NCBI RefSeq assembly: GCF_000764305.2
Contig: NW_025932839.1
Coordinates: 1-64,000 of the forward strand
DNA: 64,000 nucleotides
Source: Hyalella azteca
Lineage: Eukaryota > Arthropoda > Malacostraca > Amphipoda > Hyalellidae
Direction: 5' to 3'
The translations under genes were made by a program, and so were the position numbers. Below, piece after piece: positions 1 to 11,339 of the stretch (its first letter is position 1; the number at the start of each line of letters is the position of its first letter). The notes below the pieces were generated by a model. The model searched no databases. It had not been told where the DNA came from and was given only the letters and a program-made list of their open reading frames with translations.

Positions 1-718
1 GTGGTTAGACGTGCGATTTTGTTTAAATGTCGAGGCAGCAAAAACTCGCATGCGCAGCAGCGTGGTGATGCTCATCCATGGATTTATTCCGACGAGGCTC
101 ACTACAAAGGGCAAGATTACGTCAAAGATTGATAGCATTTGGTGGACAGGTCCATCGAGTTCACTAAATAGTCAACAAATCGATGAGACTCATTTCAAGA
201 CATCGAAGGTTTGTAGACGTGGTAAGGATAATGTTACGCAAGGCCATACATGCACAACCCAAATCTCAGCCCATCCACTTCGGCTCTATTGTACAATGTA
301 TTGTAATTGAAATAAATGATGTGTTTTTGAGTAAAATTATTCTACCTAAATGTAGATAACTTTAATACAAGCTTGTACGCGGCACAAAAAAGTTAATTTC
401 CTCGAAGCTATGAACTTCATAGAGAATAACCAAGCTTTTAAATAGTACCACTCATCACACTCAGATCGTTTCCTAACCGTGCATTCTCGTAGTTGTATTT
501 CTGGCATGCATGGAGGAGATAAATTGTCCATGAATTTCAGATGACCTTGTAATTTTTTGAATGAGAAGGATTCCTGAGCACCCAATATCCGCAAATTAAC
601 GACCTGGAGTCTGAAATTTTCTCATCAATTGCACCACCAAGAAAATAAGACGATATTTGCCTTCCAATTTCATATCAGATGCAGGCTGATTTTTCTCCAT
701 TTGACATCCTCCAATAAT
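1..718 (+). repeat. Duplicated segment, left copy
   Basis: This stretch matches 9890-10965 along its length at roughly 85-90% by eye; the second copy carries about 320 extra bases where this one reads straight through near position 455. An open frame from about 50 to 310 is kept in both copies (about 86 codons, ending TMYCN here and TMYCT there), but I recognise no domain. The window starts inside the repeat, so its left end is not seen. It is probably an interspersed repeat; retrotransposon 3' DNA is possible but unsupported. Confidence 0.75.
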
Positions 719-774
719 GGAAAGGCGCCTGACAAATAGTAAATGTATATATAAAAGCCGTATAGTGAATTTTC

Positions 775-1005
775 AGAAGTTACCCTGGAGCATATGTTCA
801 GTCTTAAAATGCCTAGCAAATTACGGACCAGGCAATAAGTCTAGCAGCTACCTCAACCAATCGTCAGTTATGGAAAGATCGGGTTCCAAAGGCCGGATCC
901 CTTGTGAATCGAGTCACGAAAAATTCAAGAATCGGCAACAGGCCATGGGCCTATTTCTTCAGTGCCGACACTTTAATTTTATTCTATTCTATTCTACTCT
1001 TATTT
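775..1005 (+). mobile_element. LINE 3'-end fragment (CR1/L2-like)
   Basis: The text after about 780 matches 14645-14765, and the text after 888 matches 6685-6800 and, inverted, 5862-5968. It is the 3' untranslated part of the LINE whose reverse transcriptase is at 50869-52590. It ends in a short (ATTCT)-type tail, as CR1-clade elements usually do. It is severely 5'-truncated and non-coding. Confidence 0.65.
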
Positions 1006-1841
1006 GTTCATGTCATGCTTGTATTCAACCCATCAATAAACATAGTAAACTTTCATATGTATGCTTACTCAATCCTACTTAATACATATTTACTACAATC
1101 AATTGGAAGAAGAACGGTTGTTATAACTTCGAAATATCAATTCACAACCTCTTAAGCACCCTTTCCTCTAAAGTTCCGTGCGCAGGCCATCCCGGTGAAC
1201 GGTTCGATCCCGGCAGCAAGTCTCCTTCATAAGTCATATGTTGTCATAAGACTTGGATATTCAAGGCGCAATGATAGCCGACTTGTACAAGAAACAAACA
1301 TGCTTTACGTGACGTATACCTAAGTGTTTGAAGTGCTAATTAAATGAATGCCTGCATCTCAGCAGCACAGGCTTCTAGTGCTCCATTCGACGGTTTTTTG
1401 CCGCTCCGCAGTATCTACTTGAATCCTCCCTTGTCCACTATAAAATCTCAATAAAAAAAAGACAATAGAACGAACAAAATCTCACAATTTTCTAATCATT
1501 TTTTATGCCTGTCAAAGGCTCTAATTAGCTTTCCTTTTTCAGTTGATAGGGTTAGTCCTTCAACCAAAAGACTCTTGGTGGGTGCAATGCAGAACGACTA
1601 GAATCTTTAGATTAGCTCCATATCATGAGAATTAAAGTCACTTCCCATTCCATCAAGAACAATAATTTAAAAATTTTGATACTGCTAATTCGATGATTAT
1701 GTTTGCACACGGAGTTCTTTTTATTGATCTTGATTAGCGAGAGGACAGAGATTATTTCAGAAGCTAATGAGACATCAAGTCCATAAAAGTAGTGAATGCT
1801 CATGCGGAACGTGGAGTTACATTAATTTCCTAATCATTAAT
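1006..1841. other. Unclassified AT-rich sequence
   Basis: No recognisable gene, repeat of other window parts or RNA gene was found here. A lone GGTTCGATCCC, which looks like a Pol III box B, lies at 1201-1211, but no box A is visible at the right distance. Confidence 0.4.
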
Positions 1842-2905
1842 TTAAGGGGGAGGTATGTTTTTGGAAAACTTTTTTGTTTACGGACAGATCTTTCTGAAAC
1901 TTCACACATATATGTAAAACCGCAAAAAAATCACATTTTGTTCATGTGATTTTTTCGGAAAAATTTATAGAAAACGTGAAATTCATAGAAAACGGACAAA
2001 AAGGGGGGTACTGTAGAAATCTATCTCCTCCTAGGGTTTTCAAGCTACAACAAAGAGACGCATATCAATCGATGCGTGAAGACCATACCAATCGAGTAAC
2101 AAAGCCCGATTTTTGATTTTTGCTTTAGTTTTTTTACATGCATTTTTCCTTTTTTTCACATTTCCCCCTCTTCCCACCCATTTTGAATCCAAACTATGCA
2201 CAAATCTAAAAAAAGGCTTCGTTACTCGATAGGCATGGTCTTTACAAATCGAATGGTATATGTCTCATTGCTGTAGCTTCAAAACTCTAGGAGGTGATAA
2301 GTTTTCCGTGACAATAAGTTAAACTTTTCAGGACAGCGCGACAAAGTCCCGCGCGCCTTGAAATAGGCACTCAATGTAGCATGGATACCAAACTACAGGC
2401 TTCTGTAGCTTCCTTCCACTCAAGGATGGTAGCAGCGACTTGCAGTACACCTCTCCGTACGAAGCGAGGAGGGTGACTGAGCCTTGATGCCAGAAACAAC
2501 CTTATATCTAGTGTTGGCCAGCGAATTTCCTCCCATCTAATTACTGAAGGAACTCCCCCCCCCCGCCCCTCTTCAAAGAGCAGCCGTGTACGTATAAATT
2601 CACGTACAGGGATCGCAGTGGTATCGTTGGATAGCTTAGAATGCCAGCTTTAAGATGAAACTAAACGAGTAACTAAAGCATAACTCAATCAGACACTATA
2701 TTTAAAATGCTCAGCAGCTAATTACCTTGTATCTAATTAGTGATGGAGTTCTTCCACCCTCCCCCTTTAAAGAGCCGTCATGTACGTATAAATTCACGAA
2801 CAGGGATCGCAGTGGCATCGTTGGATAGGGCAGAATGTCAGCTTGAAGATGATACTAAATACCAGAAAAGCCAAATCCGAAAATTTTAGGGATACCTCCC
2901 CTTAA
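1842..2905. mobile_element. TTAAGGGG-ended non-autonomous DNA transposon, copy 1
   Basis: It begins TTAAGGGGGAGGTATG and ends CATACC-like TACCTCCCCTTAA, so a TTAA lies at each end next to inverted termini. Its interior is shared, in the opposite orientation, with the copy at 8441-9526: the tracts about an 'actctaggagg' motif, a CGCGCGCC tract and a direct repeat around 2590-2660 and 2765-2850. There is no coding capacity. The TTAA could be a piggyBac-type target duplication, or the ends could be TA plus a mariner-like TIR; the sequence alone does not decide. Confidence 0.7.
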
Positions 2906-3177
2906 GAGTTTTCACGTTATCAGCAGCATTGAAATATGTAAGAGACTTCGGATCTTGCTATGGCTAAGCACCCTAATATATCATTTTTAATAAAACGATA
3001 TGTGTTTTTTTACATTGATTTGTAATTCTTGAAAAATGTTTAACTAAACCTGATTTGTTTGTGTTATTAATTCAATTTACCTTGTTAAGAAAACACACCT
3101 CAGTTATATCTGGAGTGCTTATTCTAAATATGATCTGAGACTACGTTCTCCAGGGAGAATGATTGGTAAATTTGATT

Positions 3178-3240
3178 TGTCGTGCCCTCGAATGTCGTGC
3201 CCTCGAATGTCGTGCCCTCGAAAGTCATTCGTGCCCTCGT
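3178..3240 (+). repeat. 15-bp minisatellite, about 4 copies
   Basis: The monomer is GTGCCCTCGAATGTC. Because 15 is a multiple of three, it leaves long open frames reading ALECRALE or SCPRMSCPRM, which are not genes. It marks module C. Confidence 0.9.
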
Positions 3241-4164
3241 GTCCTTATTTCACCGACATTCACTTCTCAGATTGTAATCATTCTCCCGATAATCACAGAT
3301 CTGCCGCCATGTTTTACGGTTGGGAGGAGGCAGTCGGGATTAAATGACAGCTACACAAGTGCTTCTTGAAGCCATTAGGTTCCTCGTAAACTAATATATT
3401 AACCCCATCACGCATACAAAAATTAAAAAATTCAGAGTTCGTGTATTTTTTTCATGTAAACTTCTACGATAGCGGTCATACAGATTTCTCATGTCAACCA
3501 CTCCTTATTTGAAAGTTTCCACATGTTCAGTAACAATGTATATGTACGAAACTTCGAATCGAGTGAGGAGGTGTTTAATGTAAAATAGTTGATAAAAGGC
3601 AATGTATTATTTGAAATCGAAATGTAAATATCAAGAAAATTTATATGCATAGTATTTGTTTTAATTTCGAATAGGATTAGCCTTGTTACGAATAACTAAC
3701 CTACCTCAATAAAGCCCGGGATGCTTATTGTTAACAAAATCCGAGGCTATGTTCTCCAGGGAGAATGATTCATAAATTTGAATTGTATGAGCTTCACTAA
3801 CACAGCTTGCCCTTTATTTTTATGAGCTTGTTATTTTCTGCCAGAAAAATTCACCATTCACTTAATGTTTTGTTCACCATAAGCTTGTAAATAATTTTAG
3901 ACGCGGCTGTACAATTTTGGAACCAGGCTATTAGGTTGAGCCACGCATGACTGCAATATAATTACCATCAGTTGACATCTGTATATTATTGGACCAGTTT
4001 AATATATAATGTTACGCTTGTTCTCAAATGGAGCTGCACCTAAAAGGTGATACAATAAGTCAGAAAAATTTATTTATGTGGATAATGGCACGCATGCGCT
4101 GATGAACGTCCAAAAAAACGCAAAGAAACCGTCTTGAACTTTATCAAGTACAAAGTTGTTTTTA

Positions 4165-4455
4165 CAACATTTCTCTTAAACTTAACTTCTTGTTGTTGGT
4201 TTATTTGTTTGTCTATCTGTCTGTCTGTCTGCTACAAATCTTAAAATCGATATTTAACACACTTCTACCTGTCCAATCGATCTGAAATTTTGCATACTTG
4301 CGTAAAGTTGGAGAGAATGCAAGAATCAATTGACGGAATAAATAATTTTGAAAAATTTAAATTTTTTTAGTTTTAAAATAAAATTTAAAAATTAATTTTT
4401 GTAATATTTCATAATAAAATTAGAAATTCAGTGTAATATGTATTCATTTTAATTT
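4165..4455. repeat. AT-rich insertion in module E
   Basis: Other copies read directly from the 'cgtacaaagta' sequence to the 'aagctcgtagcgc' sequence with about 50 bases between. This copy holds roughly 290 bases of unrelated AT-rich DNA, including a (TCTG)n run at 4213-4230. No terminal repeats were identified and the borders are approximate. Confidence 0.5.
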
Positions 4456-5479
4456 AAGCTCGTAGCGCTTTATAGTCTCTTCCTGTCTATTGAATTCTTA
4501 GTGGCACCGCACGCACATATTTTGGTATAGTTCGGCAGGCATTTTCATACGAGTTCGATTGACATTTTGGTATTATATTATTACACCAAACTATTATTAT
4601 TATACCAAACGAATATATTATAATTATAATTTTATTGATATTGGTATAGTTTGCCAGACATTTTTGTACGACTTCAGACGTTGCTAGGGATTGATTATAT
4701 GTCTTCAATAAGATAACTCGTTGTTTAGAATTAAATTTCAGAAATGTCAATCATCGAAAAACCTCTTTATACTAACTCATAGAACTCCCATTCACTCCTT
4801 TCTTCATCCTCAGTTTTTTATCGGCTATCAGAGAATGCATTTAATTCCCAACTCTAACAATAACTTAAATATGATAATTCCATCTATAACAATGAAATTA
4901 TAAATGTTTATTGATGGAAGAGCTATTCAAACTTACAAATGGAACGGTCAATTACCTGTCTTTACTCCTCTATTCTTATCAAGAGGTTGTCGCAAACGCG
5001 CAGATTACAACGAATTAACAATTTGCTGGCAATGAAAAGCATTCGGCGGAGCTGTGACCGGCGCAGAAGCACACACAATTAACTCCCTTCCCACCTGTTC
5101 GTTTAAGTTCTGACGGCTTATAGCCTCCAAAAATAGATTATACCATTCATAATTTACTGATGCAGCCAAAATTTGTGTAAGTGTGCCGACATATGTACGT
5201 GTATACTGATGACGTGGCGCAATTTCAGGTATGACTACTGTAGATACTGATCGACATTGCACAGAAAATTTCCCCACTTTGAACTTTGAACACATTTCAT
5301 CTTTTACATAAATATATTTTTATTATTGTTGACATTCACTTTAATAACTGATGTTTCATTCGAAAACTTATTTAGGCTCCAAAATTTTCGTTAAATTTTA
5401 ATTATTCATACGTAATTCAGAGCAAATTGGATTTTACGATAGTCTACTGTATTCTTATTCGTGGAATTTATAAACAATT

Positions 5480-5683
5480 TTGTTACACTTTACAGAGAAG
5501 TTCCCTCATGTTATTAATCTCATCGATGTGGCCCGAACCTTAACAAAACTAATAACGGAAAGTATAAATTTCACAAATGTTCTCGAGGCTGTTATTGTTA
5601 TTCTTCACTATGCAAGCCTCTCATTCATTCTTATTCATTTATTATCATTCATCGTCGACGTCAGACGTGCGGTACCCAGCTGA
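5480..5683 (+). CDS. Recurrent 67-codon open frame in module G (doubtful)
   Basis: This small frame starts MLHFTEKFPHV, runs through a basic-to-hydrophobic stretch (TLTKLITES, then LSFILIHLLSFIV) and ends DVRRAVPS at the first base of the 31-bp satellite. Similar frames are open at 22415-22597 (+), 45649-45864 (-), 52885-53082 (-) and, without its start, in the copy at 58340-58540 (-). Other copies, such as 30590-30800 and 35880-35960, carry a stop at the codon that is Lys or Glu here. No known domain is seen. It is most likely a by-product of repeat sequence, but the repeated survival is noted. Confidence 0.15.
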   Translation: MLHFTEKFPHVINLIDVARTLTKLITESINFTNVLEAVIVILHYASLSFILIHLLSFIVDVRRAVPS

Positions 5684-5861
5684 CGGTGACGCCAGAGATG
5701 ATGTCAGGAGGTTACAAGCGCACGTTTAATAGTTCTTTAATTTGAGGCCACAGGCCACTGAGGGCACATTGTAAGGATAGTTTATGGTGACGTTGTCCAT
5801 ATACAATGATGGGGCCTTATGCTGTACGGTTACAGAAACTGTCCAGAGTTAGAATAGAAGT

Positions 5862-5968
5862 GTCTGCACTGAAGAAATAGGCCCATGGCCAGCTGCCGAT
5901 TTATGTACTTTTCGTGACGATTCCACAAGGGATCCGGCCTTATGAACCCGACCGTTCCAGGCTAATCC
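5862..5968 (-). mobile_element. LINE 3'-end fragment
   Basis: Reverse complement of the sequence at 888-985, about 100 bases long, interrupting module B after 'actgtccagagtt'. It carries the marker phrases of the LINE 3' end (an 'ggatccggcc' site and 'cgacttttcgtgacg'-type sequence) and no coding part. Confidence 0.6.
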
Positions 5969-6639
5969 AGAACTGAAGCAGGATCTACTAACCGTCTTTC
6001 AGGCTGAGTATTTTAATATGACCAGTTTTAAATTGGTATGACGATATAAAACATAACATGTAGTAGCACCGGTGCACGAAAACTGACATTAAGCAAATGT
6101 TGAGCTACCTCACTTACGGGTTGCTTTTTAAGTTAGTTTCCGCAACAGTGGTTTTCTGTTTTCATTTATCAGGGCGAACTTGCTTATTTTGTGATAATCC
6201 TCGATTCAGATTAAAGATGAGTAAATTGTATTGATATTTTGTGGTCATGCACTTGTTTTACTTATATCATATCTGTGTGTTTAAAAAATGATATATGGAG
6301 ATGCTGTATTTTACACGCCTAGACAAACATATAACCTATCAGGTGATAGAAATTTTAGGACAAGTTGCTAGTCCTTATTTTAACAGTAGCTTCTATTTAT
6401 GCTTCTTAATTTACGCTTATTAATAAATTCTATAAACCCAGGGCGAGGATCTTTTCTTGATTTAATTGGACGACTTCCTATTTCCAACAGCGGTAGATTT
6501 TGCTATGACTAAGAATCAATAGGACCATGAAATGTTAAACTAAATTTCCGTTTTTATTAACGTAATCAAATCACTCGTACGCGTGATAAATATATAGTCT
6601 CTATAAAGAAGTGATAATGGCTAACTATTTCACAGACAT

Positions 6640-6640
6640 N
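6640..6640. other. Ambiguous base / probable gap join
   Basis: Single N. To its left is macrosatellite module B, whose expected continuation ('tgataatc', as in 57350) is absent; to its right are eight bases and then an adapter sequence. Confidence 0.95.
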
Positions 6641-6648
6641 CTTTAAAG

Positions 6649-6684
6649 CTGTCTCTTATACACATCTAGATGTGTATAAGAGAC
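6649..6684. other. Nextera (Tn5 mosaic-end) junction adapter contamination
   Basis: The sequence is CTGTCTCTTATACACATCT followed by its reverse complement, lacking the last two bases. This is the artificial mate-pair junction adapter of the Nextera library chemistry and not genomic DNA. Left and right flanks belong to different repeats (module B and LINE 3' end), so the join is doubtful. Confidence 0.96.
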
Positions 6685-6800
6685 GGGTTCCAAAGGCTGG
6701 ATCCCTTGTGAATCAAGTCACGAAAAATTCAAGAATCGGCAACAGGCCATGGGCCTATTTCTTCAGTGCCGACACTTCTATTCCATTCTATTCTACATAT
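6685..6800 (+). mobile_element. LINE 3'-end fragment
   Basis: Nearly identical to 888-1000, ending in a TTCTATTCCATTCTA tail. It starts exactly at the adapter, so its true upstream sequence is unknown. Confidence 0.65.
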
Positions 6801-8440
6801 ATTGAATGAATTTTGATAGTAAATACTACTTGAAAATGAGGCTTGCGGAGAATCAACACTAAATAGACATTGGTCCAAGTACTCTTTGAATGATAGGAAA
6901 CTTCACTACATGTGTTATTCAGTGTTTTCAGCAAAGCAAAACACGCCTTGTTTGAACAAATATTTGATTCTTCTGCATGACCTATCGATCAAAATGTCGG
7001 CGGCGGTGGGACAAAGACGCCTCATCAAGCGGCTTATGAGCCGAGGGAAGTGGCGATGCACAAGCTCTACGTAGTCAATATGCCCTTCGCTCACTGAAGT
7101 CCTTAGGAGTCACAAGTAAACACATTTAATTGTAACGTCAATTATTCACGTATTTAATGACGCATGAACGTTGCATCCGACCCATAGCTACTGAATACTT
7201 CATTTTCGTGTAGAACCTTGGCAGGCAATTGTATCCCAGACTGAAGTATTAACAGCGCTGTCGATATAAACATTATTGTGCATCTTAGTTCAGTGTCAAG
7301 ACTACGCGGACAAAACAAAATGCTGTGAGTTTGTCTATGTACTTAGCGGCAACTCAATTTACAATTCTAATAAAGATATGAGCCAGAATCTTTCTCATAA
7401 TAGTTATGCAGTTTGAAATAGTTATACGAGACCTCTCATAAGTTGATAGACAAGAACCTATTAGATTAAAAATTGATAATAAAATCATAAAAATCTAAGC
7501 TGCTCTCGCACAAGCAGATTATTTTTGTAATTTATCTAATTATTGCCCTGTATGATGTCATAACATGAACAGATGCTTCAAATCCAACATACATGGGCAG
7601 TAGTTTAATTCAGGCTAATCGTTAGTTTCCGTTCGTTAAAAAGGTCGAATGGGAAAATGGACTCCAATAATACAGTAACATGAGATAGGGCGCGGAGCTA
7701 GTGACATCAAAATGATTATGTGTTAAAAACTCCTCGGGTACAATGTAGGTAACCTCATTATATTTATTTACATATGGAACAGTATAAAGCATCTTAACCG
7801 GCAAATGATTGACTGTAAGCTATAGCTAATTACCTTACACTGTGACTACCCTCGATAAGGTCTTCATACACTTTATGAACATGCAACAGACATGAGTTTC
7901 TATAAATGATCGTGTTCAATGTTATTTACAGGCCGTTGAAATTATCCACAAATATGCCCAGCAAAAAGAAGCCTAAAATTTTTACGCTATGACTATTTCG
8001 TTTTAAGCCTAAGTCTAACTTAAAAAATTACACAATAACTTTTTTATATAATTATACTTGGGACAATCAATTACAGAAGCTGATTTCCAGGTGTAATGGC
8101 TGTGCAGTACAGGAATTTTCATGCAGGGCTGGTTGGTCGAAGGCTAGCTTGTTGAATGGCACGGATGTGCTTAGGCTGCATGGCGCGCGATAGGCCGAAA
8201 TAATTGAAGTCTACGTTGATAATTGAAAAATATAAATACATACGATCTTTTACGATATACTTGCTACCATTAATATATGATTTAGAGACCCACAACAGGT
8301 ATGATGATATTTGTTGAATTATCATCATTTATTATCATCAGATATTTATTATCTGATGATAATAAATAAAAATTAATGATAATATCTGATGATAATAAAT
8401 AATAATAATTAATTGTGATGTTCTAAAGTGCCGCATCTAC
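6801..8440. other. Unclassified sequence, no gene seen
   Basis: About 1.6 kb with no match to other parts of the window that I can see and only short random open frames. A slightly GC-richer patch near 6990-7070 has no recognisable protein. The only structure is the AT-rich hairpin at 8327-8367. Confidence 0.4.
8327..8367. repeat. Perfect 18-bp-arm hairpin
   Basis: Arms 8327-8344 and 8350-8367 are exact reverse complements around a TTTAT loop. The arm motif (ATCTGATGATAATAAAT) is then repeated directly at 8384-8400. This is probably a microsatellite-derived cruciform-prone site. Confidence 0.8.
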
Positions 8441-9526
8441 TTAAGGGGATCGACCTAGCTAAAATTTTCAATTTTGGCGTTTTTCGGTTTTTGTGCTCAT
8501 CTGAAAGCTGGAATTCTGCTCTTTCCAATGGTACCACTGCCATCTCTCTACGTGAATATTTACGTTCATGACGTCTCTTTAAAGGGAAGCGGGTGAGAGA
8601 GTTCTTTAAGAAATTAGATATAAAGTAATTAGCTGCTGAAATCTTTGAATATAGTTTCTACTTGAGTTGTGCTGCAGTTACATGCTTAGTTTCATCTTAA
8701 AGCTGACATTTTGAGCTTTCCAACGATACTACTGCCATCTATGTACGGCAATATTGACGCAGATGGCCCGCCTTTATTTGGGGGCGGGGGGTGGAGTTCC
8801 TTCAGTAAATAGACTAGAGAAAAATACAGCGGCAAGACCACATAACTTGGTGTATCTGGCATCTGGGCTCAGTCACCCTCCTAACTTCGTACGTAGAGGT
8901 GCGCTACAAGTTTCTGCTAGCATCCTTGAGTGGATTAAGCTACAGAAGCCTGTACTTTGGTATCCATGCTACATTGAGTGCCTATTTCGAGGCGCACGGG
9001 ACTTTGTCGCGCCGTCCTGAAAAATTTGAAAAGTTCAACTTACTGTCACGGAAAACCTATCTCCTCCTACAGTTTTCAAGCTACAGCAATGAGACATATA
9101 CCGTTCGATTCGTAAAGACCAGGCCTATCGACTCACACATCACTTTTTTGAATTTCGGTCTGGTTCGTTTTTTATATGGGGAAGAAGGGGGGGGAGGGGT
9201 GAAAAATGTAAAAATGGGAAAAAAACGTCATAAAAAAAACTAGGTGGAAAATGAAAAAAGTGATGTGTGAGTCGATAGATATGGTCTTTACGAATCGAAT
9301 GATACGTGTCTCGATGTTGTAGGATGATATTTGTGGGAGGAGATAGATTTTCTGAAGTACCCCTTTTTAGCCGTTTTCTATGAATTTCACGTTTTCTATC
9401 AATTTTTTCGAAAAATACATAGGAGCAAAATGTTTTTCTTTTTACCTTTTACGTATGTATGTGAAGTTTCATGACAATCGGATAATAACTGTAGAAGTTT
9501 TCGTAATGCTAGGTCGATCCCCTTAA
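8441..9526. mobile_element. TTAAGGGG-ended non-autonomous DNA transposon, copy 2
   Basis: Ends are TTAAGGGGATCGACCTAGC and its exact reverse complement, giving a 19-bp perfect TIR including TTAA. It is 1086 bp long and non-coding. The 332-bp copy at 23072-23403 is an internally deleted relative with the same subterminal sequences. The 22-bp satellite begins one base after its right end. Confidence 0.85.
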
Positions 9527-9769
9527 ACGTACCAGACGTGCGGTANTACCAGACGTGCGGTACAAATGTACCAGACGTGCGGTACAAACGTACCAGACGT
9601 GCGGTACAAACGTACCAGACGTGCGGTACAAACGTACCAGACGCGCGGTACAAACGTACCAGACGTGCGGTACAAACGTATCAGACGTGCGGTACAAACG
9701 TATCAGACGTGCGGTACAAACTTACCAGACGTGCGGTACAAACGTACCAGACGTGAGGTACAAACGTAA
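9527..9769 (+). repeat. 22-bp satellite, about 11 copies
   Basis: The monomer is GTACCAGACGTGCGGTACAA plus AC; each monomer holds the inverted pair GTACC...GGTAC. One N (9546) sits in the first monomers, so copy number may be collapsed. The core CAGACGTGCGGTAC is also the reverse complement of part of the 31-bp satellite. Confidence 0.95.
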
Positions 9770-9889
9770 AAGATAAAACTTAAACCATTCAACCTAAAAA
9801 CCTATAAAAATGTTAGCAATAATTTGGTACACAACAATGTTCAAAATAACGTTTTGCATGTGTGAGTTGATATTCCGGCTCGAGTGTGG

Positions 9890-10965
9890 TAGTGGTTAGA
9901 CGTGCGATTTTTTGTAAAATGTCGAGGCAGCAAAAACTCGCATGCACAGCAGCGTGGCGATGTTCATCCATGAATTTATTTTGACGAGGCTCACTACAAA
10001 GGACAAGATTACGTCAAAGATTGATAGCATTTGGTGGACAGTTCCATCGAGTTCACTATATAGTCAACAAATCGATGAGACTCATTTCATGACATCGACG
10101 GTTTGTAGATGTGGTATTGATAATGTTACGCAAGGCCATACATGCACAACCCAAATCTCAGCCCATCCCCTTCGGCTCTATTGTACAATGTATTGTACTT
10201 GAAATAAATGATGTGTTTTTGAGTAAAATTATTCTCCCTAAATGTAGATAACTTTAATACAAGTTTGTACGCGGCACAAAAAACTTATTTCCTTCGAAAC
10301 TATGAACTTCATAGAGAATAACCAAGCTTTTAAATAGTACCACTCGTCACACACTCACATTAGAGAGCCGGCTACAATAATAGCAGGTGATTGCGCTTAG
10401 CTTTGAACCACGCAACAAAATTTACGTAAAATCCAGCGAGGTGCGACAGTTCGATCGTTAGACTCTCTTGCACCCACGCGTAGTCCGGCGAATTATTAGG
10501 AATGCTTCATGAAAATTGCAGGGCAGCCTCCGAATGCGGCAGAGGCGAAATCTTAAAATGTTGAGTTTGTTCTTACCTGTGTTGCTTGTCTGTGAGAAAT
10601 AGATCTTCTCAATGGGAACAGTATTCAAACTCACTTATACTATTTGTCCCCATATAAAAATGATGGTGGTAAATATCGGTTCCAAACGGTGCTTTTCTCA
10701 GTGTTGTATTACTGACATGCATGGAAGAGATAAATTTGCCATGAATTTCAGGTGACCTTGCAATTTTTTGAATGAGAAGGATTCCTGAGCACCCAATATC
10801 CTCAAACTAACGACCTGGAGTCAGAATTTTTCTCATCCATTGCACCACCAAGAAAATCGGACGAGATTTGCCTTCAAATTTCATATCAGATGCAGGCTGA
10901 TTCTTGTCCATTTGACATCCTCCAATAATGGAAAGGAGCCTTACGAATAGTATTTATAAATTTCG
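9890..10965 (+). repeat. Duplicated segment, right copy
   Basis: Second copy of 1-718, extending slightly further left (the boundary lies in the 'gtggtagtggttaga' sequence). Relative to copy 1 it has about 320 extra bases at 10355-10680. The 86-codon frame is intact here too (9942-10202). Confidence 0.75.
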
Positions 10966-11330
10966 ATTTTTAAAATCTTCAGATGTTACCCATGAATTTT
11001 AAAAATGATTATTATCAATATAACTTTTGAAAATCTTCTTCTGGCTAATCACATTGAGAATGTTATCTTAGCAATAAAATTTATGTTTTCAATTATGAAA
11101 AGAAACAATTGTAAGTCCAATCACGTGTTCAAATTCATTTTGATATGAATTTGCACAACACTATATAACATTTTTATGTGTAATCAAAAATTTTCTGATT
11201 CTGAAGTATAAGTAAAGCACCACCGTTTTTCTCGGTGTTAAAATATTTTTGAAGCCTTATAGGCTCGCTCATTGAATGGCAAAGAAGTAGACGTTGGAAG
11301 ACCCTGGATTCATCATTATTCTCGTACATC
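10966..11330. other. Unclassified AT-rich sequence
   Basis: No gene or recognised repeat seen. It lies between the duplicated segment and the next macrosatellite fragment. Confidence 0.35.
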
Positions 11331-11339
11331 ATAATTATT

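Larger units (their letters stand above)
2920..6639 (+). repeat. 3.7-kb macrosatellite unit, plus orientation
   Basis: Modules run D (2940-3175), C with 15-bp minisatellite (3175-3560), a divergent D/E stretch (3560-4160), E (4456-4690), F (4700-5290), G (5290-5690) and B (5800-6639). The SINE head A is missing. Matching segments are at 29586-33690 in the same orientation and 35791-48440 in the opposite one. It is non-coding and interrupted at 4165-4455 and 5862-5968. The unit is cut at the N of position 6640. Confidence 0.8.

Noticed and set aside
1190..1215. Possible tRNA (GGTTCGATCCC)
   Set aside because: Only a box B-like motif; no box A or cloverleaf at the right distance.
9527..9769. 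22-bp array as a CRISPR or an integron-type array
   Set aside because: Uniform period with no spacer sequence; a simple satellite.
9399..9776. Open frames in several phases reading RYKRTRRAVQTYQT or TSGTFVPHVW
   Set aside because: They are translations of the 22-bp satellite and its flank, not proteins; all frames stay open together for the same reason.
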